Origin: a virus
Direction: 5' to 3' (one strand)
Virus record (IMG/VR): IMGVR_UViG_3300009103_000088
Location: 1-35,786 of that record
Length of the DNA: 35,786 nucleotides
The notes under the pieces were generated by a model. The model made no database searches. It was not told the DNA's origin and saw nothing but the letters and a program-made list of their open reading frames with translations. Position numbers and translations under genes: made by a program. Position 1 is the first letter of the stretch, and each line of letters opens with the position of its first letter. Below, piece by piece: positions 5,545 to 11,693 of the stretch.

Positions 5545-5874
5545 ATGAAACAACAAGCACACAAAGACGTTATCGACATGGGACTGGAAGCCCGAGACAC
5601 AGTAACTGATTTACGCAGAGCGCTTTACGACGACGAGTATGAGCGCGTTTACAGCGATGCATATGACCACGGCGACGAATACGAAACTCTGAAGGCGCGT
5701 CTAAAGGTTGCGTTCCATCACATCGATATGAATGGCGACTGGTACAGATACCCAGAGTGTGTTGAAAAGAAAGCCCACTTCGATGCGGCTATCGAAATCA
5801 TACGGCATCTGCTCTTTACTCCGCCTCATCTTGCCTCACTAAAGCAGACAAAAAAGCCTTTAACAATTTCCTAA
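5545..5874 (+). CDS. Hypothetical helical protein, 109 aa
   Basis: The frame is open further upstream, but the ATG at 5545 sits after GGAGAACTTCAA, the same spacer seen before the gene at 5893, so this start is chosen. The protein begins MKQQAHKDVIDMGLEARDTV and is mainly helical and acidic, with tyrosine-rich YDDEYERVYSDAYDHGDEYE in the middle and a C-terminal helix (HFDAAIEIIRHLLF). There is no membrane helix and no metal motif. Short intergenic spacing to 5525 and 5893 places it in the operon. Not recognised. Confidence 0.7.
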   Translation: MKQQAHKDVIDMGLEARDTVTDLRRALYDDEYERVYSDAYDHGDEYETLKARLKVAFHHIDMNGDWYRYPECVEKKAHFDAAIEIIRHLLFTPPHLASLKQTKKPLTIS

Positions 5875-5892
5875 CTAACAGGAGAACTTCAA

Positions 5893-6108
5893 ATGGGTGA
5901 ATTTACTTCCGACAAAGAGCGCCTCGACAAAATGACCAGAGATCAATTGATGGAAGAAATCTGGGAGTTGGAAGACGATCTCGAAAAAATGTGGCGGTTA
6001 AAGAATCAGTACAAAAACATTGTACGGGCGAACAAGTGGATGGTCGATTTCGAGCAGTCGAAACCGGGCCAACCAGACGAGACCCCCTATAACGAAAACA
6101 TTGCCTAA
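5893..6108 (+). CDS. Hypothetical coiled-coil protein, 71 aa
   Basis: It starts after GGAGAACTTCAA. The protein is short and helical. Residues about 8-45 have a strong heptad pattern (ERLDKMTRDQLMEEIWELED, then DLEKMWRLKNQYKNIV), compatible with a coiled-coil dimer, and the tail is polar and proline-containing. The segment LMEEIWELEDDLEKM is typical of small phage proteins without known role. It sits in the lower-GC cassette between two other unassigned genes. Confidence 0.68.
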   Translation: MGEFTSDKERLDKMTRDQLMEEIWELEDDLEKMWRLKNQYKNIVRANKWMVDFEQSKPGQPDETPYNENIA

Positions 6109-6123
6109 CAGCGAGGACTGACC

Positions 6124-6417
6124 ATGACAAGTAACACCAGTGTATTGGATTTGGAAACGATCACGTTCCAAGCATACGACGTGCTTAACAGGCTCGATAA
6201 AACGCTTATTGGAACCGAAGAGTACATCGGCGTGGCGTATTTCTGGGCTTGGGATTACCGGCATTATTTGCGAGGCCTTTCCTTCGCCAAACGCCGCCAA
6301 GTCCATCGTGCGTTTCTGAAAACTGGATTAAGTGTTGATTCCGCTTCTGATGAGCATGAAGCGATCATCAAAGACATCGTGTTTCGGAAACGGAAAAGCC
6401 ACAAATCTTGGTTCTAG
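6124..6417 (+). CDS. Hypothetical protein, 97 aa
   Basis: It starts after GCGAGGACTGACC, close to the ribosome binding site used by the hairpin-led genes but without the hairpins. The protein begins MTSNTSVLDLETITFQAYDV. It has a helical core (FWAWDYRHYLRGLSFAKRRQ) and a very basic end (IVFRKRKSHKSWF). The aromatic and basic content could fit nucleic-acid binding, but no family is recognised. It is the last gene before the hairpin leader at 6430. Confidence 0.68.
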   Translation: MTSNTSVLDLETITFQAYDVLNRLDKTLIGTEEYIGVAYFWAWDYRHYLRGLSFAKRRQVHRAFLKTGLSVDSASDEHEAIIKDIVFRKRKSHKSWF

Positions 6418-6429
6418 GTTTCATCGCCT

Positions 6430-6503
6430 CATGGCTCCCGCGTGGAGCCATGCACGATGCATCCTGCATCAATCCAATCAACCAACCTCTGCGAGGTAAC
6501 AAA
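6430..6503 (+). promoter_or_regulatory. Two-hairpin leader before the gene at 6504
   Basis: Hairpin one is CATGGCTCC-cgcgt-GGAGCCATG (6430-6452), a perfect nine-pair stem. Hairpin two is GATGCA-tcc-TGCATC (6456-6470). TCTGCGAGG (6488-6496) is the ribosome binding site for the ATG at 6504. This is the clearest copy of the recurring leader. Confidence 0.65.
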
Positions 6504-6656
6504 ATGGCTGAACTCCAGCAAATGATGTTCTACGAAGACCTGATCATCGCCCTGATTTATTTCATCGGCTTTGGCGGTCTCCTTCTAATCGGCGGCAGTT
6601 TTGAAGCCGCTGGCAACCTGATCCTGAAATGGGTAAGGGGTCGTCATGGCCGTTGA
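6504..6656 (+). CDS. Single-span membrane protein, 50 aa
   Basis: The ATG at 6504 is set by the strong ribosome binding site 8 bases upstream; the longer open frame from 6408 runs through the leader hairpins and is not used. The 50-residue protein has one clear membrane segment (about 12-31, DLIIALIYFIGFGGLLLIGG) and a basic C-terminus (ILKWVRGRHGR), which predicts a cytoplasmic C-terminal end. The role is unknown; small early membrane proteins in phages include superinfection-exclusion and host-shutoff factors, and this is only a possibility. It overlaps the RHH gene by 11 bases. Confidence 0.7.
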   Translation: MAELQQMMFYEDLIIALIYFIGFGGLLLIGGSFEAAGNLILKWVRGRHGR

Positions 6657-6840
6657 TCATTTGAAAAACTACGCCAGCCAAAAGGATAAGACCCGTGTCA
6701 CCGTGCGCCTCCCGCTCTCGATGTCTGAGCAATTGCGGGAACTCGGAGATCGGGATGGCCTTACAACCAGCGACGTGATCCGCAAGATCATCAACGACAA
6801 ATTGCGGAAATCCCGTTTTCGGCGGGTGTTATCGAAATGA
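6646..6840 (+). CDS. Ribbon-helix-helix (CopG/Arc-type) regulator, 64 aa
   Basis: A 64-residue protein with the ribbon-helix-helix layout: a strand TRVTVRLP (16-23), helix one MSEQLRELGDRDG, a turn, and helix two TTSDVIRKIINDKLRK. RHH proteins dimerise through the strand, which contacts the DNA major groove, and usually bind inverted or tandem repeats. It is therefore the only visible candidate in this block for binding the repeated operator-like sites (GTCAGACA dyads, CACTATCA or TCGTGTATA repeats), but the pairing is not shown. It overlaps the membrane protein gene before it and the 59-residue gene after it. Confidence 0.8.
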   Translation: MAVDHLKNYASQKDKTRVTVRLPLSMSEQLRELGDRDGLTTSDVIRKIINDKLRKSRFRRVLSK

Positions 6841-7016
6841 GCAAGCGCACACTGAAGGACTTTATGAAGCCGCAACACAAGGCGTCTCTCGAAGGTCTCC
6901 CGACCTACCACTCTCATTGCTTCGAGCGCACCGGGGTCTGTCGCCCGGGTAAAACCGCCCGGGAACGGGCGAAGCGGGCAGAGCGTGAGAAAAAACATCG
7001 AGAGCAATCCTCTTAA
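6837..7016 (+). CDS. Basic small protein, 59 aa
   Basis: The ATG overlaps the stop of the RHH gene (ATGA), so translational coupling is likely. The 59-residue product begins MSKRTLKDFMKPQHKASLEG. It has two cysteines and a histidine (HSHCFERTGVC) and ends in a basic helix (ARERAKRAEREKKHREQSS). It is compatible with a nucleic-acid-binding tail but belongs to no family I can name. GC-rich codon use matches the RHH gene. Confidence 0.6.
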   Translation: MSKRTLKDFMKPQHKASLEGLPTYHSHCFERTGVCRPGKTARERAKRAEREKKHREQSS

Positions 7017-7027
7017 CTTATCTCAGC

Positions 7028-7043
7028 GCCCCCGTCAGGGGGC
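7028..7043 (+). promoter_or_regulatory. Short GC hairpin before the zinc-finger gene
   Basis: GCCCCC-gtca-GGGGGC forms a six-pair stem just upstream of the AAGGAG ribosome binding site for the ATG at 7055. It lacks the second hairpin of the other early leaders and a T tract, so a classical terminator is unlikely. Confidence 0.45.
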
Positions 7044-7054
7044 AAGGAGTCTCA

Positions 7055-7417
7055 ATGAAACTTGAATTCAAAAACAATATGCCCGTCATGGTTGACGAAC
7101 ACGGCACATTCCCCAGTAAGGTTGTTGTCTGCCCGTCCTGTGGCGGAACCGGATCAACCTTGATCCCGGGCCTGCGAGGCCATGCCTACACCCAAGACCA
7201 ACTGGATTATCTCGGCGAAGATTTTCTTAACGCCATGATGGGCGGCGACTATGACACCGTCTGTGACGAGTGCCACGGTTACCGTGTGTCGGCCACGCCG
7301 ATCATCTCAGGCCTATCCGCCAAAGATCGTGAGCGGCTGGCCCAGCACTACGAAGAGTTGGATCAGGAGTGCGCCATGCGCCGTGAGCAAGAAGCCGAAC
7401 GTCGGATGGGAGCATGA
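7055..7417 (+). CDS. DnaJ-type zinc-finger-like protein, 120 aa
   Basis: The ATG follows AAGGAG. Two CxxC pairs with the glycine context of DnaJ/RNR-type zinc fingers are visible: CPSCGGTGS and, about 45 residues later, CDECHGYRVS. The two pairs probably bind one zinc ion. A charged helical tail follows (KDRERLAQHYEELDQECAMR). Phages carry many such short Cys4 proteins and most have no defined partner. It ends in a TGA that is followed after one base by the next ATG. Confidence 0.75.
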   Translation: MKLEFKNNMPVMVDEHGTFPSKVVVCPSCGGTGSTLIPGLRGHAYTQDQLDYLGEDFLNAMMGGDYDTVCDECHGYRVSATPIISGLSAKDRERLAQHYEELDQECAMRREQEAERRMGA

Positions 7418-7418
7418 C

Positions 7419-7709
7419 ATGACCGATGACAAACTTCTCAACCTCAGCATCGAGCCGCGACATGGCCGATACAATGTCTATCAGTGGTACATCAAAGGAT
7501 CAGGCAGTGTCCTGACAGGCACTGAGCAGAAGCAATGGCTTGACGACTTCGACACCCAAGAGGAGGCCATTGCGGCCTTCCCGAAGGCTGAGGTTTATGC
7601 CTGCTGGGTTGCGCCGGGTGAAGTGCCTGAGCAAGCGCCTGCTGGTTATTACGGCGGCGACGGCGGCTTCTATGATGCTGGCGAGTACTGGTCAGAAAAC
7701 GATTACTAG
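7419..7709 (+). CDS. Hypothetical protein, 96 aa
   Basis: The open frame begins far upstream inside the zinc-finger gene, but the ATG at 7419 follows its stop directly, so that start is used. The product begins MTDDKLLNLSIEPRHGRYNV and has alternating aromatic strands (YQWYIKGSGSVLTG) and a helix (DTQEEAIAAFPKAEVY). The C-terminal segment, rich in glycine, tyrosine and acidic residues (YYGGDGGFYDAGEYWSENDY), looks disordered. It is not recognised. Operon position only suggests an accessory early role. Confidence 0.68.
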   Translation: MTDDKLLNLSIEPRHGRYNVYQWYIKGSGSVLTGTEQKQWLDDFDTQEEAIAAFPKAEVYACWVAPGEVPEQAPAGYYGGDGGFYDAGEYWSENDY

Positions 7710-7720
7710 GAGACTGAACT

Positions 7721-7948
7721 ATGAAAACCAAACGATCTATGAAGCAACGCACTTGCGGCGTATGTAAGGCCACGATTGACAAGGGCCAACAATACGCCCA
7801 GAAAAGTATCACCGTTGGCTACAGCGGAACTTGGGGCCACGGTAAAGACTGCAAGTGTTGTGGAGGTGTCATGCCTCAGTGGGCCTATAGTGACCCAGTG
7901 CGTATTAGAGAAGCAGTCTGCAATAGTTGTGCTAACCCGGAGAACTGA
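7721..7948 (+). CDS. Small zinc-finger protein, 75 aa
   Basis: It starts after AGGAGACTGAACT. The protein has three cysteine pairs: CGVC near the start, CKCC in the middle and CNSC near the end, with a histidine in WGHGKDC. This pattern would fit one or two structural zinc sites. The basic N-terminus (MKTKRSMKQRTC) could touch nucleic acid. A similar arrangement (C..C....G..Y......GKDCKCC) occurs in uncharacterised phage proteins. Spacing to neighbours is only a few bases, and lower GC content continues through the next two genes. Confidence 0.68.
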   Translation: MKTKRSMKQRTCGVCKATIDKGQQYAQKSITVGYSGTWGHGKDCKCCGGVMPQWAYSDPVRIREAVCNSCANPEN

Positions 7949-7951
7949 ACA

Positions 7952-8212
7952 ATGAATTACATCAACAACACTGAAGCGCAATTTCTTTGGACTCGCGCTT
8001 GTAGAAGTTTTCTGCCTGATCAAGCAGACCGCTTTGAATTTCTCGAAGATGACAAAATCGATCCAGACGAAGGCAGTCTTTTCTGGTGCGATACAGCCGC
8101 TGATGCCCTGTTGTTGATTGAGTTTTATCGCTCAGTCGGGATCAAAGCATACCTTCTAAACGACCTAGCCGAAGATGGCGGCTTGTGCGTTCACACGGAG
8201 ACTGAACTATGA
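7952..8212 (+). CDS. Hypothetical acidic protein, 86 aa
   Basis: It starts four bases after the previous stop, with CCCGGAGAACTGAAC as the ribosome binding region. The acidic 86-residue protein begins MNYINNTEAQFLWTRACRSF. It carries a clearly acidic stretch (LEDDKIDPDEGSLFWCDTAA) and a helix-strand pair (DALLLIEFYRSVGIKAYLLN). No catalytic motif or membrane segment is present. The high acid content could suit a DNA-mimic inhibitor, but there is no specific sequence support for that. It overlaps the next gene by four bases. Confidence 0.67.
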   Translation: MNYINNTEAQFLWTRACRSFLPDQADRFEFLEDDKIDPDEGSLFWCDTAADALLLIEFYRSVGIKAYLLNDLAEDGGLCVHTETEL

Positions 8213-8457
8213 GCAATAAGCACCGACTTACCGGACTTGGCTACGGTGATGGAAATTTCAAATCGGTAACTATTTTCTTGGATTTCGAGGATCATGCGGG
8301 GAACGAAATCCACCTGAATCCTGTCGAGGAGCGTAGTGCATCTGAAACTGAGTATCCCCGCAAAGAGTTAAAGATCGATCTGGGTAGCACACACAAATCG
8401 ACGCTGATGGGATTGCGTGATGCAATCACTGAAGAACTTGATTCAAGAACTCGATAA
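8209..8457 (+). CDS. Hypothetical protein, 82 aa
   Basis: The ATG lies in an ATGA overlap with the stop of the preceding gene. The 82-residue protein begins MSNKHRLTGLGYGDGNFKSV, continues with beta-strand-like segments (TIFLDFEDHAGNEIHL, ELKIDLGSTH), and ends with a helix (LMGLRDAITEELDSRTR). It could be a small beta domain with one C-terminal helix. It is the last gene before the strong terminator at 8467. Not recognised. Confidence 0.68.
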   Translation: MSNKHRLTGLGYGDGNFKSVTIFLDFEDHAGNEIHLNPVEERSASETEYPRKELKIDLGSTHKSTLMGLRDAITEELDSRTR

Positions 8458-8466
8458 GAAACACAG

Positions 8467-8491
8467 CCCCGCTTCGGCGGGGTTTTTTTTT
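8467..8491 (+). terminator. Rho-independent terminator of the early operon
   Basis: CCCCGC-ttcg-GCGGGG is followed directly by nine T residues. It is a textbook intrinsic terminator with a UUCG loop, ten bases after the stop of the gene ending at 8457. Confidence 0.92.
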
Positions 8492-8526
8492 GAGATCAAC
8501 ACCAACCCTATCCGTCAACCCCTAGT

Positions 8527-8589
8527 GTCGCTTTTACGCAACAACTGGTCGCTTTTAGGACAGACTTCTCTAAGTGGTTGATTTATAAT
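8527..8589 (+). promoter_or_regulatory. Promoter with perfect TATAAT and 21-bp-spaced repeats
   Basis: TATAAT at 8584-8589 is a perfect -10. There is no good -35. Instead GTCGCTTTTA is repeated at 8527-8536 and 8548-8557, exactly two helical turns apart, just where an activator could bind. The promoter lies after the terminator and would start transcription near 8596, upstream of the gene starting at 8708. Confidence 0.5.
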
Positions 8590-8648
8590 GGAAAAGTGGA
8601 ATCAGGTAATGAATCCACCGATCTTTAACAATTTGGATGCAAAAAGGT

Positions 8649-8672
8649 GGGGCCGAGCGCGAACTCGGCCCC
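8649..8672. promoter_or_regulatory. Nine-pair hairpin in the leader of the gene at 8708
   Basis: GGGGCCGAG-cgcgaa-CTCGGCCCC forms a perfect stem in the leader. On the minus strand it is followed by a T run (ACCTTTTT), so it could terminate minus-strand transcripts. On the plus strand it lies about 20 bases before the GGAGAA ribosome binding site and may affect message stability or translation. Confidence 0.5.
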
Positions 8673-8707
8673 GTGATCACTCTTTTCTATTGGAGAACTT
8701 CAAGAAA

Positions 8708-9280
8708 ATGATCAACGATGATTCTATACCATATGTGTACAACGATGGTGGCCGCGCTGATGCGGGCCGCAAGGGCCACACAGGCGACTGCGTGACCCGC
8801 GCCATTGCCATCGCCGCTGGCCTTCCCTATCAGGAGGTCTACGACAGGATGGCGGAGGGCAACGCGACCCAGCGTCGATCAAAGCACGACAAATCGAAGA
8901 GGTCTCGCACCGCGTCACACGGCATCGCCGTCAAGCGCAAGTGGTTCAAGGACTATATGGCCGAGTTGGGCTTCGAGTGGCATCCCACAATGCAGATCGG
9001 GAGCGGGTGCAAGGTGCATCTCAAATCCGATGAACTCCCCAAGGGGCGCATCGTGGTGACCCTCAGTCGGCACTACGCGGCAGTGATCGATGGTGTGCTG
9101 AACGACATCCAAGACTGCTCTCGCGAAGGAACCCGGTGCGTGTACGGCTACTGGGCGATCTCAGAAGAGCGCGTCGAGGAACTCGCCTTGGAGAGGAATA
9201 TCCGAGAGGGGCGGTTGAACCCGCTCCTTGAAGAGTTACTCACATTCCCAAGGGCCACACGACAGGGGAGCAGATTGTGA
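8708..9280 (+). CDS. Putative Cys-peptidase-like phage protein, 190 aa
   Basis: The frame is open from 8588, but that ATG overlaps the -10 box and the first 40 codons cover a hairpin. The ATG at 8708 follows GGAGAACTTC and is preferred. The product begins MINDDSIPYVYNDGGRADAG. The segment GHTGDCVTRAIAIAAGLPYQ places a Cys at the start of a helix, and SRHYAAVIDGVLNDIQDC places His before a strand with Asn/Asp after it. That is the order Cys, His, Asn/Asp of papain-like or C39-like peptidases. The GTRCVYGYW end is also typical of a phage family I recognise by pattern only. Activity is not proven. It overlaps the next gene by TGATG. Confidence 0.7.
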   Translation: MINDDSIPYVYNDGGRADAGRKGHTGDCVTRAIAIAAGLPYQEVYDRMAEGNATQRRSKHDKSKRSRTASHGIAVKRKWFKDYMAELGFEWHPTMQIGSGCKVHLKSDELPKGRIVVTLSRHYAAVIDGVLNDIQDCSREGTRCVYGYWAISEERVEELALERNIREGRLNPLLEELLTFPRATRQGSRL

Positions 9281-9612
9281 TGAGCATCTTAGACACTCCT
9301 GACAACTTGGCTCGGCTCTTCACCCTCTATCCCGGCATCGAGGCCGGATGGGATTTGGATGACCCGGAGAAGCGCCCGAAGACGCACTGGTTCCTTTCCT
9401 CGCCAAGAGGCTGGAACGCTGGCACTGATCTCGTCAAGGAGATCGGCATCAGAAGGCGCGAGGATAAAGACAGCAGGTTTCTCACCATCAACTTCGCGAA
9501 CCTGTATTTAGTTCCGGGCGAATCGGATCGAGAATACGACCTTAATCAGGGTACGCCCCAAGTCGAGGGGACTGTGTTCATCTCAGAACTGCGCTGGCGC
9601 AAACCCAAGTAA
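9280..9612 (+). CDS. Hypothetical protein, 110 aa
   Basis: The start is the ATG in the TGATG overlap with the previous stop (GTG at 9277 is possible). The protein begins MSILDTPDNLARLFTLYPGI. It has an aromatic and charged middle (GWDLDDPEKRPKTHWFLSSP), and the C-terminal half looks like alternating strands (RFLTINFANLYLVPG, GTVFISELRWRK). It follows the Cys-peptidase-like gene in a two-gene operon that closes at the terminator at 9622. Not recognised. Confidence 0.67.
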   Translation: MSILDTPDNLARLFTLYPGIEAGWDLDDPEKRPKTHWFLSSPRGWNAGTDLVKEIGIRRREDKDSRFLTINFANLYLVPGESDREYDLNQGTPQVEGTVFISELRWRKPK

Positions 9613-9621
9613 CTTCAACCG

Positions 9622-9650
9622 GGCGGGGCCGAAAGGCTCCGCCTTTTTTT
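9622..9650 (+). terminator. Rho-independent terminator
   Basis: GGCGGGGCC-gaaa-GGCTCCGCC (nine pairs with one G·U) is followed by seven T residues. It ends the plus-strand transcript ten bases after the stop at 9612. The convergent kinase gene ends inside the T run on the other strand, where the same hairpin lacks a U tract. Confidence 0.9.
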
Positions 9651-10539
9651 ATGCCGCTATCTGATCCTTTGGCCTTGGAATATCTGAGGCCACATGAGTT
9701 CCCATCATGCCGCAAACCATTCCCGCCGCGGCGTTAGCAAAATCCATACAGCCCTCTGTCTTCCAACCACGCGCCCGTCCTAGAACGAATGCGGCGAGAG
9801 CCGTGTCCCCTGCCCCAGTAACGTCGATCACGTCCTGAGCGATAGCGTCTCGGTGGATCGATGCCTTCCTTTTGGCGCTGTAATGCGTCATGCCCTGTGA
9901 CCCTTCTGTCACCAAGGCTTCCTTAATACAATTCTTTTTCAGCAGTTCCCGAGTATCGCCCCCCGCCCTTTCCAGTTCAGCGGCATTGGGAGTGATCAGA
10001 TCAGCACCGCGGTATATGCCCCAGTCATCAGACTTGGGATCGACCGCGATAGGTTTCTTCAGCGACTTGGCAATCTCGATAATGTCCTGCGCCCGGGACT
10101 GGAAGTGTTTCCCGTAGTCCGAGAAGATGATCCAGTCAGCCTCTTCGGCGTAGGACTCGAAATACCGGAGCGTGTCGCTCAGTTCTGGCGGTGAGCAGAT
10201 GTCCTCGTCATCGATTCTGAGGAGGTGCTGGTTCCCAACGATGTGGCGAGTCTTGACGGTGGTCGAGATTCTCGCTTGGTTGATCTGAAAATGTGATAGT
10301 TGACCCTTTAAGGATGCCACCAGATCACGCGCCGCCTCGTCCTGACCGACGACGGACATCAACCGAGTCTTAGCGCCCAAGGCATCAAGGTTCATTGCGA
10401 CGTTGCAGGCGCCCCCGGGCTGGTCTACCTGTCCGGTGACACGCATGATCGGGACGGGGGCTTCTGGAGAGAGCCGTAGGGAAGTGCCATAGAGATAGCG
10501 GTCTAAGATGGCATCGCCAATTACGAGAATGTGAGGCAT
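9649..10539 (-). CDS. HldE/RfaE-type PfkB sugar kinase
   Basis: A 296-residue PfkB-family kinase, closest by motif to the kinase half of HldE (heptose-7-phosphate kinase). Seen: LSPEAPVPI (23-31), the glycine-rich PGGACNVAMN (41-50), GKTRHIVGNQHLLR-like substrate segment (TVKTRHIVGNQHLLRID, 94-110), DPKSDDW (167-173) and the catalytic DVTGAGDTA (239-247, D245). The length equals a stand-alone kinase domain; the nucleotidyltransferase half of HldE is absent. In bacteria the enzyme supplies ADP-heptose for LPS core. In a phage it may alter host LPS or feed a nucleotide-sugar pathway. SD GGGGGAG precedes the ATG and TATAAT lies at 10566-10561, so it may have its own promoter. Confidence 0.88.
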   Translation of the reverse strand: MPHILVIGDAILDRYLYGTSLRLSPEAPVPIMRVTGQVDQPGGACNVAMNLDALGAKTRLMSVVGQDEAARDLVASLKGQLSHFQINQARISTTVKTRHIVGNQHLLRIDDEDICSPPELSDTLRYFESYAEEADWIIFSDYGKHFQSRAQDIIEIAKSLKKPIAVDPKSDDWGIYRGADLITPNAAELERAGGDTRELLKKNCIKEALVTEGSQGMTHYSAKRKASIHRDAIAQDVIDVTGAGDTALAAFVLGRARGWKTEGCMDFANAAAGMVCGMMGTHVASDIPRPKDQIAA

Positions 10540-10583
10540 AAAACTCTCCCCCTTATATTAATTATACCAAACTGGAGTACAAA

Positions 10584-11093
10584 TTATGCATGGGCAATAT
10601 GCCCTGATTCGATCAAAGCGTCGTCAACAACACTCATCCCGAATTCGAGCAATTCGTCGAGTTCTTCCTTGATCTTTTGGGATCGCCTTGTGATGGTTGA
10701 CTGGTTGAGGCCGTACTTTTTTGCCCACCATTCTGTGGTGTGGCGCATCTTTTTCCCTTTGGCCCAGTTCAACACTACCTCCAGCACAAACCAGCGATCC
10801 CAGCCGTGCAATTTTGCGAGATACTCGATCAACACGCCTGTTTCAGGCACTGTTCCTCCAGTGAAGTAAGTCAAGATCACGGCCTGATGCTGTTTGGTAC
10901 AGTGTCGTTCCATGTTCTTGAGGATTAGAGCGGCTTCCGCCACTTTATCCCACTCATTCAATCCGGGCAAAAAGTCCCGGCCAGAAGTTTTTCGACCTAA
11001 TTCCCAGATAGTGGGGCGGTCATAAATTGGGGTTCTTACACGTCGAAGCGCCCATCCGATAGCCTCATGGCAGTTAGCAAATCCGTTTCCCAT
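10584..11093 (-). CDS. HTH-containing putative transcription regulator, 169 aa
   Basis: The ATG at 11093 (MGNGFANCHEAIGWALRRVR) is chosen over a start at 11114. The protein is helical. The middle is aromatic (EAALILKNMERHCTKQHQAV, LAKLHGWDRWFVLEVVLNWA), and the C-terminal part has a helix-turn-helix resembling sigma region 4 (TTEWWAKKYGLNQSTITRRS, then QKIKEELDELLEF). In phages such proteins are late regulators or antitermination-like factors; here that is inference. It overlaps the PDDEXK-like gene by 58 bases and is the last of the left-going replication block before the kinase. Confidence 0.7.
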   Translation of the reverse strand: MGNGFANCHEAIGWALRRVRTPIYDRPTIWELGRKTSGRDFLPGLNEWDKVAEAALILKNMERHCTKQHQAVILTYFTGGTVPETGVLIEYLAKLHGWDRWFVLEVVLNWAKGKKMRHTTEWWAKKYGLNQSTITRRSQKIKEELDELLEFGMSVVDDALIESGHIAHA

Positions 11094-11416
11094 AACGCGG
11101 CCCTCCGGAGCCACTCCAATGCACGTCCATCGCGGACGTGTTTACCCGTGACCCTTAGCAACACAATGTTTGCTAGGGCCATCTCGTTATATTTTTCGCA
11201 GTCTTTTTCAAAACCTACGCCCGACGTATGTCGAGATTTTTTTAAGAATGTTCCTCCTTCTACCTCTACAGCCACGGGGAAAGATCGAGTGTCTTTTTCG
11301 CCCCAATAAAAATCTACCCGCCATTTTCTGACGGGGTGGAATCGGTATTCCCGCTCTGGATCAGGAAACCCAGCGGCCTTGACTTGCTCTAAGAATTTTT
11401 CTTCTAAATCAGACAT
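11036..11416 (-). CDS. PDDEXK-like (Vsr/HJR-type) nuclease, 126 aa
   Basis: The chosen ATG at 11416 lies in an 8-base overlap with the stop of the Cys-rich gene; the frame is open to 11569 but the upstream part is that gene's shadow. The protein starts MSDLEEKFLEQVKAAGFPDP. D35 in KWRVDFYWGE and E51-x-E53 in VAVEVEGGTF give the D...ExE/K-like core of PDDEXK nucleases, with strands on both sides and the late strand ANIVLLRVTG. These features resemble very-short-patch-repair/DUF559 endonucleases and small phage Holliday-junction resolvases. It sits in the replication block, consistent with processing of replication intermediates. Confidence 0.72.
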   Translation of the reverse strand: MSDLEEKFLEQVKAAGFPDPEREYRFHPVRKWRVDFYWGEKDTRSFPVAVEVEGGTFLKKSRHTSGVGFEKDCEKYNEMALANIVLLRVTGKHVRDGRALEWLRRAALWETDLLTAMRLSDGRFDV

Positions 11417-11618
11417 GAGGTGAACGCTCTCCAAACCCAGTGTCTCTCCCGCGTGTTGTCCAGACACGGAAGCGATTACACTCCGTTCCATAGGATCGGC
11501 AGTAATCCCAGTGATCGCATCTAGTTGGGGCTTCGCAGGGGGAGTCGTTAATCCCCTCGGTAAGAACAAACCGCACCGCGAGATTCGTGGTCTTTAATTT
11601 ACCGGGAGGTATAGCCAT
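11409..11618 (-). CDS. Small Cys-rich protein, 69 aa
   Basis: The protein begins MAIPPGKLKTTNLAVRFVLT and contains four cysteines in CEAPTRCDHWDYCRSYGTEC followed by NRFRVW. The C-x5-C-x5-C-x6-C layout with Asp, His, Trp and Tyr between the residues is typical of small metal-binding phage proteins. The end overlaps the ATG of the PDDEXK-like gene. Partner and function are unknown. A perfect hairpin precedes the start codon. Confidence 0.6.
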   Translation of the reverse strand: MAIPPGKLKTTNLAVRFVLTEGINDSPCEAPTRCDHWDYCRSYGTECNRFRVWTTRGRDTGFGERSPHV

Positions 11619-11625
11619 AAAGTGG

Positions 11626-11642
11626 CCCCGACAGTATCGGGG
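11626..11642 (-). promoter_or_regulatory. Hairpin just before the Cys-rich gene
   Basis: CCCCGA and TCGGGG form a perfect six-pair stem with a five-base loop, ending 8 bases before the ATG at 11618 on the minus strand. It covers the only purine-rich sequence available for ribosome binding, so it could reduce translation. Confidence 0.4.
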
Positions 11643-11693
11643 CGAAACGCTGTTGGCCTCAATGGGCCGAGTTATTATTATCTTCGCGTTGAA

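Noticed and set aside
8588-8707. Upstream extension of the Cys-peptidase-like gene
   Set aside because: The ATG overlaps the -10 box and the codons cover a nine-pair hairpin; a better ribosome binding site precedes 8708.
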